NCBI RefSeq assembly: GCF_031755915.1
Contig: NC_083389.1
Span: 17,539,001-17,603,000, forward strand
DNA: 64,000 nucleotides
Reading direction: 5' to 3'
DNA from: Ziziphus jujuba
Taxonomy: Eukaryota; Streptophyta; Magnoliopsida; Rosales; Rhamnaceae
Part shown: positions 23,667 through 35,503 of the stretch, one piece after another
How positions within the stretch are numbered: position 1 is the stretch's first letter
Layout of the letters: each line of letters begins with the position of its first letter
The notes under the pieces: generated by a model
The model's input: only the letters and a program-made list of their open reading frames with translations
What the model was told of the DNA's origin: nothing
The model's database searches: none
Position numbers and translations under genes: made by a program

Positions 23667-24461
23667 AATGATGAAGTCCTTGGTTAGGGAATCCCATTCA
23701 GACTACCTCAAGTTATACGGTCGTAAGGGCTATTCAGTTTGTAATTAGGCATTGGTAGTTGGATTAGGATAGCTATTGATCTTGACAATGTTATAATGAT
23801 TTACATAGGATTGAGTTCATACCCTTATCCTATGACAACCCTTATCTTATTCCAACTATTATCCTAATCCTATCCTTTTATCTTGTTTCAACCTATGTTC
23901 TATTTTAACCTATATTCTATTAGTTCTATGAAAGGACATTTGGAAGGATTAGTAATTTTATGGTGAATGAAGCATTCTAACCTACCTATTCTTACCTGTG
24001 GACCTATTTTTACCTATAGATCTATTCCAACCCTACATTTCATATTGGTAGGTCAAATAGATTAGTTCTTTGATATCAAGTATTTGAATTAAGGAAAATT
24101 TCTATTTTATAATAACAATGAATCTTGTAGATCAAGGAAGAATGGTAAAGAAGGAAAGAAAGATGTTGAATTAAGTATATTTTTTCTTCTTTAAATGAAA
24201 GAGTATCTTTGTGGTGTAGCCCATTAGGGTTAGGAGATTTAATTGGAAGGCACTCTATAAAAGCTCATTCCTTAATAAAATCAAGGTACGCATATAACAG
24301 TTTATATAAAACTATAAAGTATCAACTTTAAGAACACCACTGACTTGAGCATCATAGTGTCTTTATTGATACCACACTGGTGTTCTCTCTAAGTATATGA
24401 TATTGATTTCAGTATGTAGGTTATGTTAGTTGTTCCTTTGTGAACTGTTATGAGTGAGGAT

Positions 24462-24640
24462 AGGCAGATAATTTGCAGTGACGGTACAAGCCACTCCCCC
24501 TACTATCAAAGGATGATAGGTTTAGCTATTCCTATGGAAGCAAAGGTGAGTAAAAGTAGATATGTATTTCGCAGTGATGGCATCAACCACCATCCCCTTA
24601 GTTGTAGGATGACAAGTTATTTAACACCAACGCATTTGGG
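24462..24640. repeat. Two diverged ~96-bp tandem units
   Basis: GCAGTGACGGTACAAGCCAC...AAGGATGATAGG (from 24475) and GCAGTGATGGCATCAACCAC...TAGGATGACAAG (from 24571) align over most of their length with period 96. They lie inside the non-coding LTR element; a nearby stem GTCAAGTGGTG/CATCACTTGAC (24685-24720) adds a local hairpin. Confidence 0.75.
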
Positions 24641-25150
24641 ACGTTAAAGGGCCACATGCATGTTCTTTTGCCCTTGTCCTTCTGTCAAGTGGTGTTTGGG
24701 ATGTCAAGCATCACTTGACAGTACTAGTATATCATATGGTGCATCAGGCATATTATGATATATTATATATTAGGTGTACCATATAGTACCGTAGCAGTAA
24801 CCCCGTTATGTCAACAAGTGGTTGGATATGGACTATTTCTACGGGTGATTTGTTATTGTATTTTTGCTGCCTATGAGATCAATAAGTTGGACGGTCATTA
24901 TAAATAATCACCCCTAATTATGTTGGTAGTAATATACCTATAAATAGTTGATATTATGGGACTATGCACTAGTACATCATATGGTATATCAGATGATGTT
25001 TTGTTTTAATTAATATGTTTTTACAAGGATTATATATAGTTTCAATGTTTTATATTTACGGAATTATTCATATTTTTAATTACTGTTTTTAAATAATCTT
25101 AAACATCAAAGTTTAATTATTTTATTATATTATCATAATTATTTTATTAC

Positions 25151-25186
<36 letters not shown>

Positions 25187-25300
25187 TGCATGATTATTAT
25201 TTTTATTTTAATTAATAATTTTATAGATTTGAAAGTGCATATGTAACATAGTTAAGTAGTGAGAAAGTTCGTACAGTACCGATGATAGAGATCCTGGTTA

Positions 25301-25440
25301 GTCTTTGAGTAGGTATTGTCGCGTTCGGATAGGTATTACAGCCTTTGGATAGGTATTTAAGCCTTCAAGCATATATCACATCCTTTAAGAAGGTATCTCA
25401 GTCTTCAAGCAGATAGATTAGCCTACGGGCAGGCTATTCA
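25301..25440. repeat. 20-bp minisatellite, seven units
   Basis: Cutting this stretch every 20 bases gives seven aligned units, with consensus close to GCCTTYRRGYAGGTATTTMA: GTCTTTGAGTAGGTATTGTC, GCGTTCGGATAGGTATTACA, GCCTTTGGATAGGTATTTAA, GCCTTCAAGCATATATCACA, TCCTTTAAGAAGGTATCTCA, GTCTTCAAGCAGATAGATTA, GCCTACGGGCAGGCTATTCA. The 20-base register never slips although units differ at up to half their positions. No spacers, so not a CRISPR array. Confidence 0.9.
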
Positions 25441-26144
25441 GGACCTTTGCAGGACTGTATACATATTTACATATATAAAAGAATATATATTTTCATTGGT
25501 TTGAATAGTGAAAATGTTGTTGGAATTATTGTTATTATTCTTACCTTCATCATTATGGTTGTATCATTATCGCTAATAGTATTATGGATTTGGGGTGATG
25601 TATATTATTTTTATATTTATATTTATGTATTGGTAGATATTTATGGAGTGCTATAAATTTGTGAAATTATAGTAAGTCGGAGGTGTGGGGCAGTTACAAA
25701 AATATAGAAGTGTGTTTTCTATACAGGGTTAAACTTGGAGAAATTTAGTTTATAGAGGATATGTTGCCGGATTTTCTATAGAATTTCCAATGTTGTGGTT
25801 TTTCCTAGTCAGAGCCATCCTAGAATTCTGGTAAGGAACTCCAAAATGTGTCTTGACATGATTAATGACTAGCCAAGTAATGGGATTAATGCCTATCCTA
25901 ACATGAAATGTATTGATTCATATTCATAGAGTGAGGGGGAAGGCTAATTGTATAGGATAAAATATATATTAAAGAAAGAATAAATGATGGAGTGCTTGGT
26001 TAGAGAATCCTATTCGAACTGCCTCACCTTATTTGGCCTTGAGGGGCTATTTGGCTTGTGATTAGGTATGCTGATACGATTAGGGTAGCTATTGACGTTA
26101 ACAATATTATGATGATTAACACAGGATTGGATTACTAACCTTAT

Positions 26145-26531
26145 TGTAATAGCCCATACCACCCGCATGCGATATTGTCCTCTTTCGGCTTGGGGAATCC
26201 CCTTATAACCTAGCCCTTAAGGTTTTAAAAAGTCTCATAAGGGAAAGGTATCCACATGCTTATAAGCTATGCTTCGTTTTCCTTTTCAACTGATGTGGGA
26301 CTTCACAATCCTTCCCCCTTGGGACCCAGTGTCCTCGTTGGCACACTGATCCGGGTCCGGTTCTGATCTGTAACAGCCCAGATCACCCGCATGTGATATT
26401 GTCCTCTTTGAGCCTGAGCAATCCTCTTACAACCCAGTCCTCAAGGTTGTAAAAGGCCTCACAAGGGAAAGGTATCCACATGCTTATAAGCCATGCTTCG
26501 TTCTCCTTTCCAACCGATGTGGGATTTCACA
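26145..26531 (-). mobile_element. 387-bp miniature LTR retroelement (TRIM/SMART-like)
   Basis: Two LTRs of exactly 163 bases (26145-26307 and 26369-26531) surround a 61-base internal region. Read on the minus strand each LTR starts TGTGAARTCCCACATC and ends GGGCTRTTACA. The internal part begins with a decayed primer site (ATCAGAACCGG, compare TGGTATCAGAGC), contains GTGCCAACGAGGACACTGG and ends in the polypurine tract CCCAAGGGGGAAGGAT (26322-26308). It is flanked by TTAT on both sides (26141-26144, 26532-26535). It interrupts the right LTR of the host element, where left and right parts rejoin to match the left LTR. No coding capacity. Confidence 0.9.
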
Positions 26532-26849
26532 TTATCCTATTACAACCCATATTATTTTCCAACCTATATTCTGTTAGTTCTATGAAAGGACATTAAGAAG
26601 ATTGGAAATTCTATGGTGAATGAACCTTATTGGATGAAGTATTCTAATCAGTCTATTCTTACCTGTGTACTTACTTTTACATATAAATCTGTTGCAACCC
26701 TATGCTTCATATGGGTAGCTCGATAGATTATTTCCTTGCATACTAAGTCATTGATATGTAAAAAGATTACCATATCCCAAGTATCCTAAGGTAGGATACG
26801 AGCCTTGAGTATTAAGGCCTTTCTTATGCCAGTGTAGGAGTTAATGATA

Positions 26850-29530
26850 ACAGAAAAAAATATTAGGAATGGTACTAGTAGGAAAAATGGATCGAATGAT
26901 GCTGGTACTTCTTCTAGGAATACCGGGGATGGTCATGTAGAGGGTAGTAATGAAGGGAGTGTTGGTGTAGCCCCTGCATCTAGCCATAAGAATGCTAACA
27001 GTATGAGAGAAGTTCAATGATATTCTGATGAGCTTGTCAATTTGCCAAGCTCAGATTAGGATATGGATAATTTGATAGTCCCTACTTATAGTTTAGTGGG
27101 TAACTAGTTGAAACTTTATGCTGGAATGAAATTTTCTAGTCAAGCAGCTTTTAGAGTGTACTTGGTACTTTATGCTTTGAAATGTGGTTACAATATCAGG
27201 TTCATAAAAAGTGCCTCATAGAGGGTTACAGCAGTTTGCGAAGGAGGCTGCCTTTGAAGAATGCATGGTTCAAACATGCAAAGAGAAGAGACTTTCTAGA
27301 TCAAGACTTTACAAGAAGGGCATACTCGCAGTAGGCAGCTGAATAATAGGTTGGCTAATTCAAAGTGGTTGGCCAAGAAATATTGCCATATATTTAAAGA
27401 AAATCCTAAGATGAAACCTGCACAATTTCAATCCAAGGTTAAGCAGGATTACATAGTTGGCATATCAAATTCACAAGCACATAGGGCAAGGGCTAAGGCA
27501 AATGCATAGGCAGCAGGCATTGTGGCATAACAATATAGTAGGTTGTGGGACTACTGTGCTGAGATTGTTAGAACCAATCCTAGGAACAATTGTAAGCTGA
27601 AAGTAGATAGAGAAAGTGGAAAACATATTTTCCGAATAGTTTATATTTGGTTAGCAGCATGCAAAAACGGATTCAGGGTTGGATGCATTCCATTCATTGG
27701 ATTGGATGGGCATCATTTGAAAAGTAAGTATAAGGAAACTGTTGTCAGCTGTTAGAAGGGATCCAAACAAGCAAAGGTATCAAAGCCTATGCCGTGGTTG
27801 AGAATGAGAATAAGAAATTATGGACTCGTTTCTTTGAATATTTAATGGATGATTTGTGTATGCCGATGGAGTTAAGAAATTTACCTTCATGAGTGATCAA
27901 CAAAAGGTATTAGTAATTAATTTCTTAAATTATGTTTGAGTATCTGTTTAGTAACATTGTTTGTTTGTTATTTTTTTCCTTGTTTTTTTAACCAATAATT
28001 CAACATTCATTATGTTCTGTTACTAATAACCTGAATTTTATTTATGTGAGGCACTTGTAAGGGTTGGTTCCTGCAATTGAAGAGCTTATGTCGGATGTGG
28101 ACCATCGCTTTTGTATGAGACATCTCCATGCAAACTTCAATAAGCTTTATAGAGGAAAGAAGTTTAAGGATTTTCTGTGGGATGCAGCTAGAGCAAGCAA
28201 CGCACTTGATTTTGTGATGAAAATAGAAGTTCCAAAAAGGTAGAAAAGAATGCAGCCAAGTGATTGCTAAGGTTCAATCCGAAGCATTGGAGTAGACATA
28301 CACTTAGGGAGGACATGAAATGTGATTTGCTGACAAATAATATCAGTGAGTCTGTTAACTCTTGGATTTAAAAGAGGAGAGATAAACCCATTATATGCAT
28401 GTTAGAGTATATAAGACAGAAGCTAATGTTGAGAATGAGGGAGCATAGAGAACATATGAGAAAATATATTTATAGGATTTGCCCATTACCTCTACAAAAG
28501 CTAGAGCAGGTAAAAGTGGATAATAGGAACTGCTTGCTATATTGGGCTGGTGATGAATTTTTCGAGGTAGATGATCATCTGAATAGGTCTCTGGTTAATT
28601 TGCAACAACATTTATGTAGTTGTAAAAAGTGGAAAATATGTGGTGTCCCATGTAAGCATGCTATGTCATGCATTTTTTTTTATGAAACATGACCCAACTA
28701 ACTACATGAGAGCCTATGAATCTATTATTTTCCCACAAAATATACCAAAGATGTGGACAAAGACCTCATTTGATCCTGTGTACCCTCTCCCATATAGAAA
28801 GGCTGCTGGAAGGCCAAAAAGAGTAAAAAGGAGAGATCCATCTGAGAATGACAATGCACGGCCTACAAGGGGACCAATAGTACGATGCAAGAACTGTTGG
28901 GAGTGGGGACAGAATAAGAGGTCATGTAAGCAAAATGCTAGGAAGAGACCACAAACCTGGCGACTTGGGGGACAGTTTGACCATGAGGCTGCAACTACAA
29001 CTGAGATGGTAATATTCAAACTAATGTATAGAATGAGCAGTTGCTACATGTATAGTCTTATGAGTAATTATTACATTTTTGTTGCTTATGGCAGGGAGAC
29101 AATGATAATGATAGCATAGTAAGTGGAAAAGCAGCTACCATGGCACCTGCAGCTACAGTTCTTTATGCAGCTATAATTAATTTATAATTTAAGCTAAAAT
29201 TTTCTACATGGTTTATGCCATTGATGTAAATTGTTGCTTTCAAATAACCATCACGTAGACAATTGATTTTTTTTTTTTAAGCATGTTAAACAGATTGCCA
29301 CACATAATACAGAGATAGACAGAGGGTCCTCAGCTGAAACTCGAGGAAGAACGAGAGTCAGGGGGAAAACGAAAGGAAAAGAAAGAGTAGGTAGAAGCAT
29401 TTCCATTGATGACCAACAACCTCAACCAAAAGAGCCAGAGGCAAGAAGCATTATCCAACCACCAACTTCTAGAAGGATTTCTAAGGGTAGAGGCAAAGGA
29501 AGAGGAAAATCATTGTATCAACCAAATTGA
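26850..29530 (+). pseudogene. Mutator-like (MULE) transposase, decayed
   Basis: Collinear MULE motifs appear in shifting frames: an N-terminal block LKLYAGMKFSSQAAFR (27105-27160); FKENPKMKPAQFQSKV (27395-27445); the catalytic-core start IPFIGLDGHHLKSKY (27690-27730); AVVENENK and FMSDQQK (about 27800-27906); PAIEELMSDVDHRFCMRHL (28070-28125); NNISESVNSW (28337-28367); and the SWIM zinc finger CSCKKWKICGVPCKHAMSC (28612-28670), then YESIIFPQNIPKMW. An intron fits 27907-28061 (AAG|GTATTAG ... TTGTAAG). A basic, Gly/Arg-rich tail ends near 29530. Multiple stops and frameshifts rule out a functional product. Terminal inverted repeats were not identified. Confidence 0.9.
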
Positions 29531-30167
29531 AAATGGATTGTAGTTGATGTTCAAGGTTTTTTAATATGTTTTCCAACAATTAGCACCTGTCTAGGAGATC
29601 TTCAGCATATGTATGGACATATTTTATGCTCCTTTTATTATATCAGACATGTACATATTTATTATATGCATGGACATATTTTGTGCTACAATATATTTTA
29701 GTATATTCAAATTAATCAAGTTATATAATTTCCCCATTATATATAGATTTGGATTAATTTAGTTTGAAATTTCCCACTACTTAAGATACAGCAGGGATTA
29801 CTTTGATTTTATGCTTAAAAGTCTATTGACCAATGGCTGATATGAACTATTTGAAATAGGTTTTATCTTGCTTGGAATGGGTATTGATATGAATAAGCTG
29901 CTATACTTTTTAATTGGACTGTACTTATAATACACATGAATATAAACAATTTGAGCCAAAAATTATGATGAAAATGACATAACAACATTAAGCTAGTAAA
30001 CAAGATCATCTATATCATACATTGAATATCCATTGTCTAATTTCAACTTGAATATACCACTGCAAGAAAAATACATCAACTACAGGCCATCCACATAACT
30101 ATATAAGCCATCCCTAATTCAAATACATATAACCTTTATTTGTCTTAAGTCCACAACTACAACCACT

Positions 30168-30975
30168 TTAGAGCAACAACATAAGAACGATCATAATTTC
30201 TATTAATACAAAATATAGCTTCCTAATTTTGATCACATCGTTGTTGACTTTGCCCTCAAGTTTCGAACATTTTTTCTCCATGTACTTATTTCGTGACATC
30301 CATTTGTCCACCTCTGCCTTATAATCATCTATCGTTCTGTTCTCATACCTTTCTTGTTGCTTATAGGCTTGAATTTCATCCTCCAATTTTTGAATTTTTC
30401 CCCTTAAATGATCGACCACATCTTTTGCATTATCTAATATAGGTGCATCAATCCACTTAAAAAAATTACATCCTCCAACATCCTACAAACATTGACATTT
30501 TATTAATTGTATAGTCATCATATAAATGGGTAACAATTGCAGGCAATAATGAAGTATCAATATGAAAATTTAAAATGGAATTTAGGAAGTTCTATACTGC
30601 ACTCTAAGCTTCAAAGATGGTGTACTAATTCCATGTTCGAGAATCAAAATCTCAATCTTAACGTGTCCAATAAAAAATTATCATTCAATTACTTCGTTTG
30701 GCTAGCTTTTACACTTTCCCCAACCACTGAATCAAAAAAAAATTTCTAAGTCAGAATCATCATCTACAAGATTGGCATTTGCCTTAAACTCCATCGACAT
30801 GAAACCACACCTTCCAATATTGCATTTCAAACCTAGAACATACCTTATGGGTATCACATTGGTAAAACCTTCTTCTAAGGTTGGCACTGGTCATTGATCT
30901 TCTCACCACAATAGGTCATGGCCTTTCAGAGTTGCACAACAACTCCGTTGAATAAATTGAGCTACTTGAAGACAT
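30168..30975 (-). pseudogene. GRF-type zinc-finger protein (At4g04775-like), two exons, in-frame stop
   Basis: Exon 1 (30975-30844) begins MSSSSSIYS and holds the first half of a GRF finger, TSANLRRRFYQCDTHK. Donor GTATGTTC; acceptor TTTGTAG; exon 2 (30482-30168) continues DVGGCNFFKWIDAPI, which completes the Cys/His cluster and the FFKW signature. A predicted coiled coil follows (VDHLRGKIQKLEDEIQAYKQ to KCSKLEGKV) and a C-terminal hydrophobic stretch (LYFVLIEIMIVLMLLL). Reading frame is kept across the splice, giving 148 codons, but codon 20 is TGA (possibly from TGG), just after CNSERP. The usual CxCG of the finger start is also not obvious. Hence a recently disabled gene, or a shorter product from a later ATG. 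The convergent MULE ends 640 bases away; this family often lies within or beside MULEs. Confidence 0.75.
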
Positions 30976-31681
30976 CTCACTTCTCTTCTTCTTACTTCCT
31001 TCTTCCTCACTTTGAAGACATCTCGAAAGGCCTATCTTCTTCTTCCTCCCTTCTTCGTTGATTTGAAGAAAATCCCTGAATCTCTAGGTGTGCGAGGTTC
31101 GTTTCTATCGAAACAGTGAGTTTTAGATATTTTATTTTAAAAACATTTGTCCATTTTTAATTTTTCAGAAAAAACAAGAAAGTATTAAAAAAATTGGATT
31201 TAGTTGTCACGTGCAACTCATGTGACTAGTTTTTAACAGAAATTGTTTTGTTTTAACGGTTTGAGTAGTAGAGGGTATTATCTGTAAAAAAATTCTTTAC
31301 AGACCCTTAACTAAAAAAGGCTAAAAGTAGAGGGTACTAAAATGCATTTAACCCTAAACGAATTTTTGTAGTTTAATATTGCAGTCAATTATGGATGAGG
31401 GCCTTCTGTTTCATCTATGTATTTTTATTCCCATTTTTATTGGACCAGTGATGACGAAGGTCTCTGCATCTTCTTCACTCCTCCCCCTTTAGCTTATTAT
31501 TATTATTATTATTATTATTATTGTTACTTTACATATAAATTTTTTATATATTTGCATTTTACCTCTATGCCCCGTTTTAAAATGGAAATTTCTTTGCTAC
31601 TATGCCTAATTAGGACTTTTTCTTCCCTCGCCTTCTTTTTTTTTTTTTTTCCAAGTTGCAATGGTGTTAGTTCAATTTAAA

Positions 31682-32063
31682 GGTTAAATACAATTAGCCC
31701 TTTTGAAGTATTACACATTTTGTACTTTACTCCCCAAATTACAAAAAAATAAAAATAAAAATGTCATAGTGCTCCCCCTAAATTATTATTTTTTGTCACT
31801 TTGGTCTAACTATGAATTTTCAACAGATGAATTTTATGAAATTAATCATACACAACTAATGTAGCTCTATTAGAAAATAGTTTTTTTTTTCTTTTTCCAT
31901 TTTGAACTACTGGGCATGCTTAATTTATACCAAATTTATTAAAAAAAATTAAGGAATTGGGCTAAATAATTAAAAAAATGTATATTTAGCAATATGACAC
32001 TTTTTGAAAACTGGAGGATAAAGTACAAAAAATGTGATAGTTTAGAGGGGCTAAGTTTACTCC
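31682..32063. mobile_element. MITE with ~50-bp imperfect terminal inverted repeats
   Basis: Left end GGTTAAATACAATTAGCCC...ACATTTTGTACTTTAC (31682-31730) is the inverse of the right end, which reads GGAGTAAACTTAGCCCC...ACATTTTTTGTACTTTAT on the minus strand (32063-32015). The 382-bp AT-rich body has no ORF. The target duplication could not be settled. Length and end structure fit a non-autonomous DNA transposon. Confidence 0.8.
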
Positions 32064-32445
32064 AGCTTTAATCTTGGTCCATTATCTCTAAAACAAAATA
32101 ATATAAATGTATTTCATTAGCTTTTATCTGTACTTAACTTTAGCAATAATATTTGTAAATTTCTATTAATTATTATTTTTGTATGTTATGAATAATAATT
32201 ATAGTGGTATAACAACTGAACAATACAAACAAAAACTCAATATATATGAGGTATTAAGGATCGAACATGAGCTCTCTTGATCGTTAGGGCTTTTATATCA
32301 TATTAAATTTTCACTGTGCCAAAAACATTAGTTATTAAAAAGTTGATTTGATATGTAATTATTTATATATTAAACTATATATAATATTATCATTAATAGT
32401 TAAAACTTTATCTTGTTTCTTTTTTCATTAAAATATATATACAAT

Positions 32446-32600
32446 AAGAATTTAATGAGGATATCCTGAAAGTAGGTTTAATCATTTAGAGTTCTTAGAT
32501 TCAATGTGATATATTACTACTTATCAAATTCAAAGGTTCTAAATGATTTTAGCTCACTTATCCTCAATATAAAAGTTAAGGACATCCTCATTGGAATCTC
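32446..32600. mobile_element. Small inverted-repeat element (MITE-like)
   Basis: GAATTTAATGAGGATATCCT at the left and GATTCCAATGAGGATGTCCT on the minus strand at the right form about 20-base TIRs; inner matches (ATCATTTAGAG against ATCATTTAGAA) extend the pairing. About 155 bp, non-coding. Confidence 0.65.
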
Positions 32601-33559
32601 ATGGTATATATATAGATAGCCTCTTCTAGAAAAATATTTTGGCTTTGCAATATAATTTCATTTCATTAAAAAAAAAAATAGTTGCTCTTTATATATATTT
32701 AGTTTGTTTTTTCTCTTTCCAACAAATTTTTTTTCCCCATAATGTGACATTATATATATCACTAGTGCAACATGAATGAGGAAGAAAATACAAAACAAAA
32801 GATCTTAGTCCAAACCTAGCCATCATTAAGAAAAAACCTATGATTTCCTTCTTGACTTTGTAGTATATACATTTATAGAATCTGGTTCATATCAAGTTGA
32901 TCTGATTGTTTTTAATATTAAGTCTTTCTTTATTAGTCTTTAGATCACTTCAATGACTAAGATTCAAAAATCAGTTAATGAATTAATATGAATTAGTAAT
33001 ATAGGAAAGCTATATTTGGAGAAAGTGAACCCCATAGGACTTGGTGAACTATAAATGTATTTTTAAATCTCCAACCTCAAAGCGATTTAATAGTTTACAA
33101 ATGAAGCCTTTATACTAAAACCATCGAGTTGACATGATGTGAGCTGTATCGTATATATATAAGTCAGACTGAGTCAACTTGATAGTTTTAGCATAAGGTT
33201 TTCTTTTGTTAGCCCTTACATTGCTTTAAAATCTAGGGTTTTAAAATTTAATTAATGATCTAATATGAATTTAGCAACATACTAAATTTTTTTTAGCGAA
33301 AGTGAACGCGTAGAAACTTGCTGAATAAATAAATGCATTTTCAAATCCTAGCCTTTTAAGAGATGAAATAATTAATAAAGAAAGTCCTTATGCTAAAACC
33401 ATCAAACAGATTTGATGTTAGCTTCTTCTTTTTTATTTTTATTTTTTATTTTTAAGTCAGGGACATTCTAAATTGAAATAGAGGAAGATTTCATTTTAAT
33501 CTAATCAGAACCTAAATATGTATTCTTAACATGGTTGTTATATATATATATATATATAT
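32601..33559. other. AT-rich intergenic DNA, no gene seen
   Basis: No coding signal. Two loosely similar stretches (32990-33200 and 33260-33420), sharing AGTGAACSC, CTAAAACCATC and TTTTCAAATC-type blocks, suggest a diverged local duplication. Confidence 0.5.
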
Positions 33560-34010
33560 ATAAATATTATCAGGCTCAAATAAGTCCTTAATATGAAGAG
33601 TAATCAAGAATTGAGTTTAAAATTATTGCTATTAACCATTGATTCTGATAAAATTCACTTTTTCTAATATCTATATTTGATCATTTTTTTAATTTTAAAT
33701 CATAACTTTTAATGTGATCAAATAATTATCAGAATGAATTTTACTTTAATAAAATAAAATAAACATTACTTTTGAGACCGATTTATATATATATATATAT
33801 ACTAGATTTAATTTTAGCAACCGAATCCAAGGCCCATTGTGAAGTCGACATTAGGTCAATGTCAATTGAATTTTACCTTTAGCCATAAATGAATTGAATA
33901 GGAGCCAAAATACACTGTTACATATGGACCTAAAAGATAGTCAAAAAGCCTATAAACATGGACAAGCATAATGCTAATTCATTAATTAAGCTTGAGATTT
34001 CAATATAACT
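33560..34010. repeat. Duplicated segment 1, left part (before the LINE)
   Basis: Matches 42780-43580 in order: the AT-rich dispersed repeat (33560-33790), a (TA)n tract, AGCAACCGAATCC, TGTCAATTGAATTTTAC, TAGCCATAAAT, GGACCTAAAAGATAG and TTCATTAATTAAGCTTGAG. The homology continues at 39901 on the far side of the LINE. No gene in it. Confidence 0.9.
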
Positions 34011-34624
34011 GGCTCTGAAAGGAGGTTCTGGTAACCGATCTACACTAGTATGGTGTCATCTCTGTAAGTTCTTACTTGTAGTAGCTGTTATGGAAGGAAA
34101 CTTTCATACTATGGGTAGTTCGACAGCCTCTCAACTAGAGTTGATTGCCGATGAGGGGAATGCTCTCCGTATTTCTCAATCTAAACTAGTGGGGAAAATT
34201 CTGACAACAAATCCATAGGGATCAATGTGATGCAAACTATTGTTTGAAGGGTCTGGTTCACCAAGGAGAGGGTTAAAGTCGAACAAATCCAACATAACGC
34301 TTTCCTTTTTAGTTTCAAATCGGTGGCCAACAGGGAGAGGATTTGGAGAAGGAGACCTTAGTCCATTGACGGAGCCCATCTTGTCTTGAGAGAGTGGAAG
34401 CAGGAGCTGTCTTTTAATGACATCAATTTCAACATTTCCACGTTCTAGGTTCAAATTCACGGATTGTTTCTGCATTTATGATGCAAGACAACGTTAAAAC
34501 TATCGGTGGTCTGTTTTTGGAAGTTCTAAACTGTGAACACTCATCCAGAACAAATGTGATTGGGTCAACGTTTTTGAGGATCTAAGTTGAAGTTGACATT
34601 TCGTGACCCCTCCCAATAGGTTTT

Positions 34625-35503
34625 TTGCTTAAAGTAGGCATTGGAGGCCCTTGGATTCAGTTTGCATATGAGAAACTAGTAGAGTGTTGCTATGGTTGTG
34701 GGATTATTGGGCATGGTAAGAGGAATTGCTCCACTTCCAACGCTCATGGTAATAGCATTGAAGGCACCCAGTACAGCCCTTGGTTGAAAGCTGAGCCAGA
34801 CGTTTATACAGAGAGAAAAGATAACACTCTGCTGCAATGGGTTCCAATTCCTAGGGGAGGGCCTTTCGTTTCTTCCTCAGAAGATGTCAACACTGATCCA
34901 TAGACTGATACGAATGATAATAACCTAGAAAATGCAGATCGTTTGGCCCCGGATAACTCAGTAAAAGAGGTTAGGGATGAAGACGAGTCAACTCACCTGC
35001 AATAGGTGCGTGGATCTCACTCCACTAAGTTTGAAGCCCGTTTAAAGGAAGATTAGGGTAGTACCTGCCATCCAATAAGCCTAGAACACGTGGGTATCCC
35101 TGGTACTATAGAAGCCCAACCTACAAGCTACAACGTCTTTTCATATGAGGAGGGCAAGTCAGACACCCACGTGAAGGATTTTGAATTTGTGAATAGGGCA
35201 GGCTCTTTCCCTCGCCCTTTTTCTGAAGGACCTAAAGGTCTTGGGCCCATGATTTTTGATTTGGCCCAATCCTCAAAATTTGAAAAGAATACTGAGTTCA
35301 GATTCAATGCGAGTAGGATGGCTTCTGCAGACCCAAAAGAGCTAGCTACAGACAACAACAATAAAAGGAAAAGGGTAGCCTGGTCTCCTTCTAATATGGA
35401 TTATACCAAACGACAACCGGGCCTTACGATTAAAGAAAAAAAAGAAAATCCTCCCAATTTTTGTTTTCGTTATGAAGCACACTCAGAAGACCACACAGAA
35501 TGA
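34625..35503 (+). pseudogene. LINE ORF1 remnant with CCHC zinc knuckle
   Basis: Part of the LINE. The first half encodes VGIGGPWIQFAYEKLVECCY with the knuckle CYGCGIIGHGKRNC (C-x2-C-x4-H-x4-C), which binds nucleic acid in LINE ORF1/gag-like proteins. After stops, the stretch from 35090 encodes a polar region without a fold I recognise, as is usual for the ORF1 C-terminus. Stops at 34902 and elsewhere break it. Confidence 0.8.

Larger units (their letters stand above)
23627..26735 (+). mobile_element. Non-coding LTR retrotransposon derivative
   Basis: Two direct repeats flank a 1.5-1.9-kb non-coding middle. The left starts at 23633 (TGTATAGGATAAAATATACA) and the right at 25949 (TGTATAGGATAAAATATATA). 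They stay alignable through AATGATG(A/G)AGT(C/G)CTTGG, GGATAGCTATTGA and ACCTATATTCTRTTAGTTCT to CGATAGATTA. The purine tract GTGAGGGGGAAGGCTAA (25931-25947) just left of the right repeat fits a plus-oriented polypurine tract. CTCTATAAAAGCTC and AATAAAATC (24252-24283) in the left half resemble LTR promoter and poly(A) signals, so the left LTR may extend to about 24.4 kb and the right one be truncated at 26735. No gag or pol is visible. Confidence 0.7.

Noticed and set aside
25301..25440. CRISPR-like array
   Set aside because: Direct repeats are contiguous with no spacers, and the host is a plant.
28714..29019. 101-residue minus-strand ORF
   Set aside because: Antisense to the MULE SWIM/C-terminal region.
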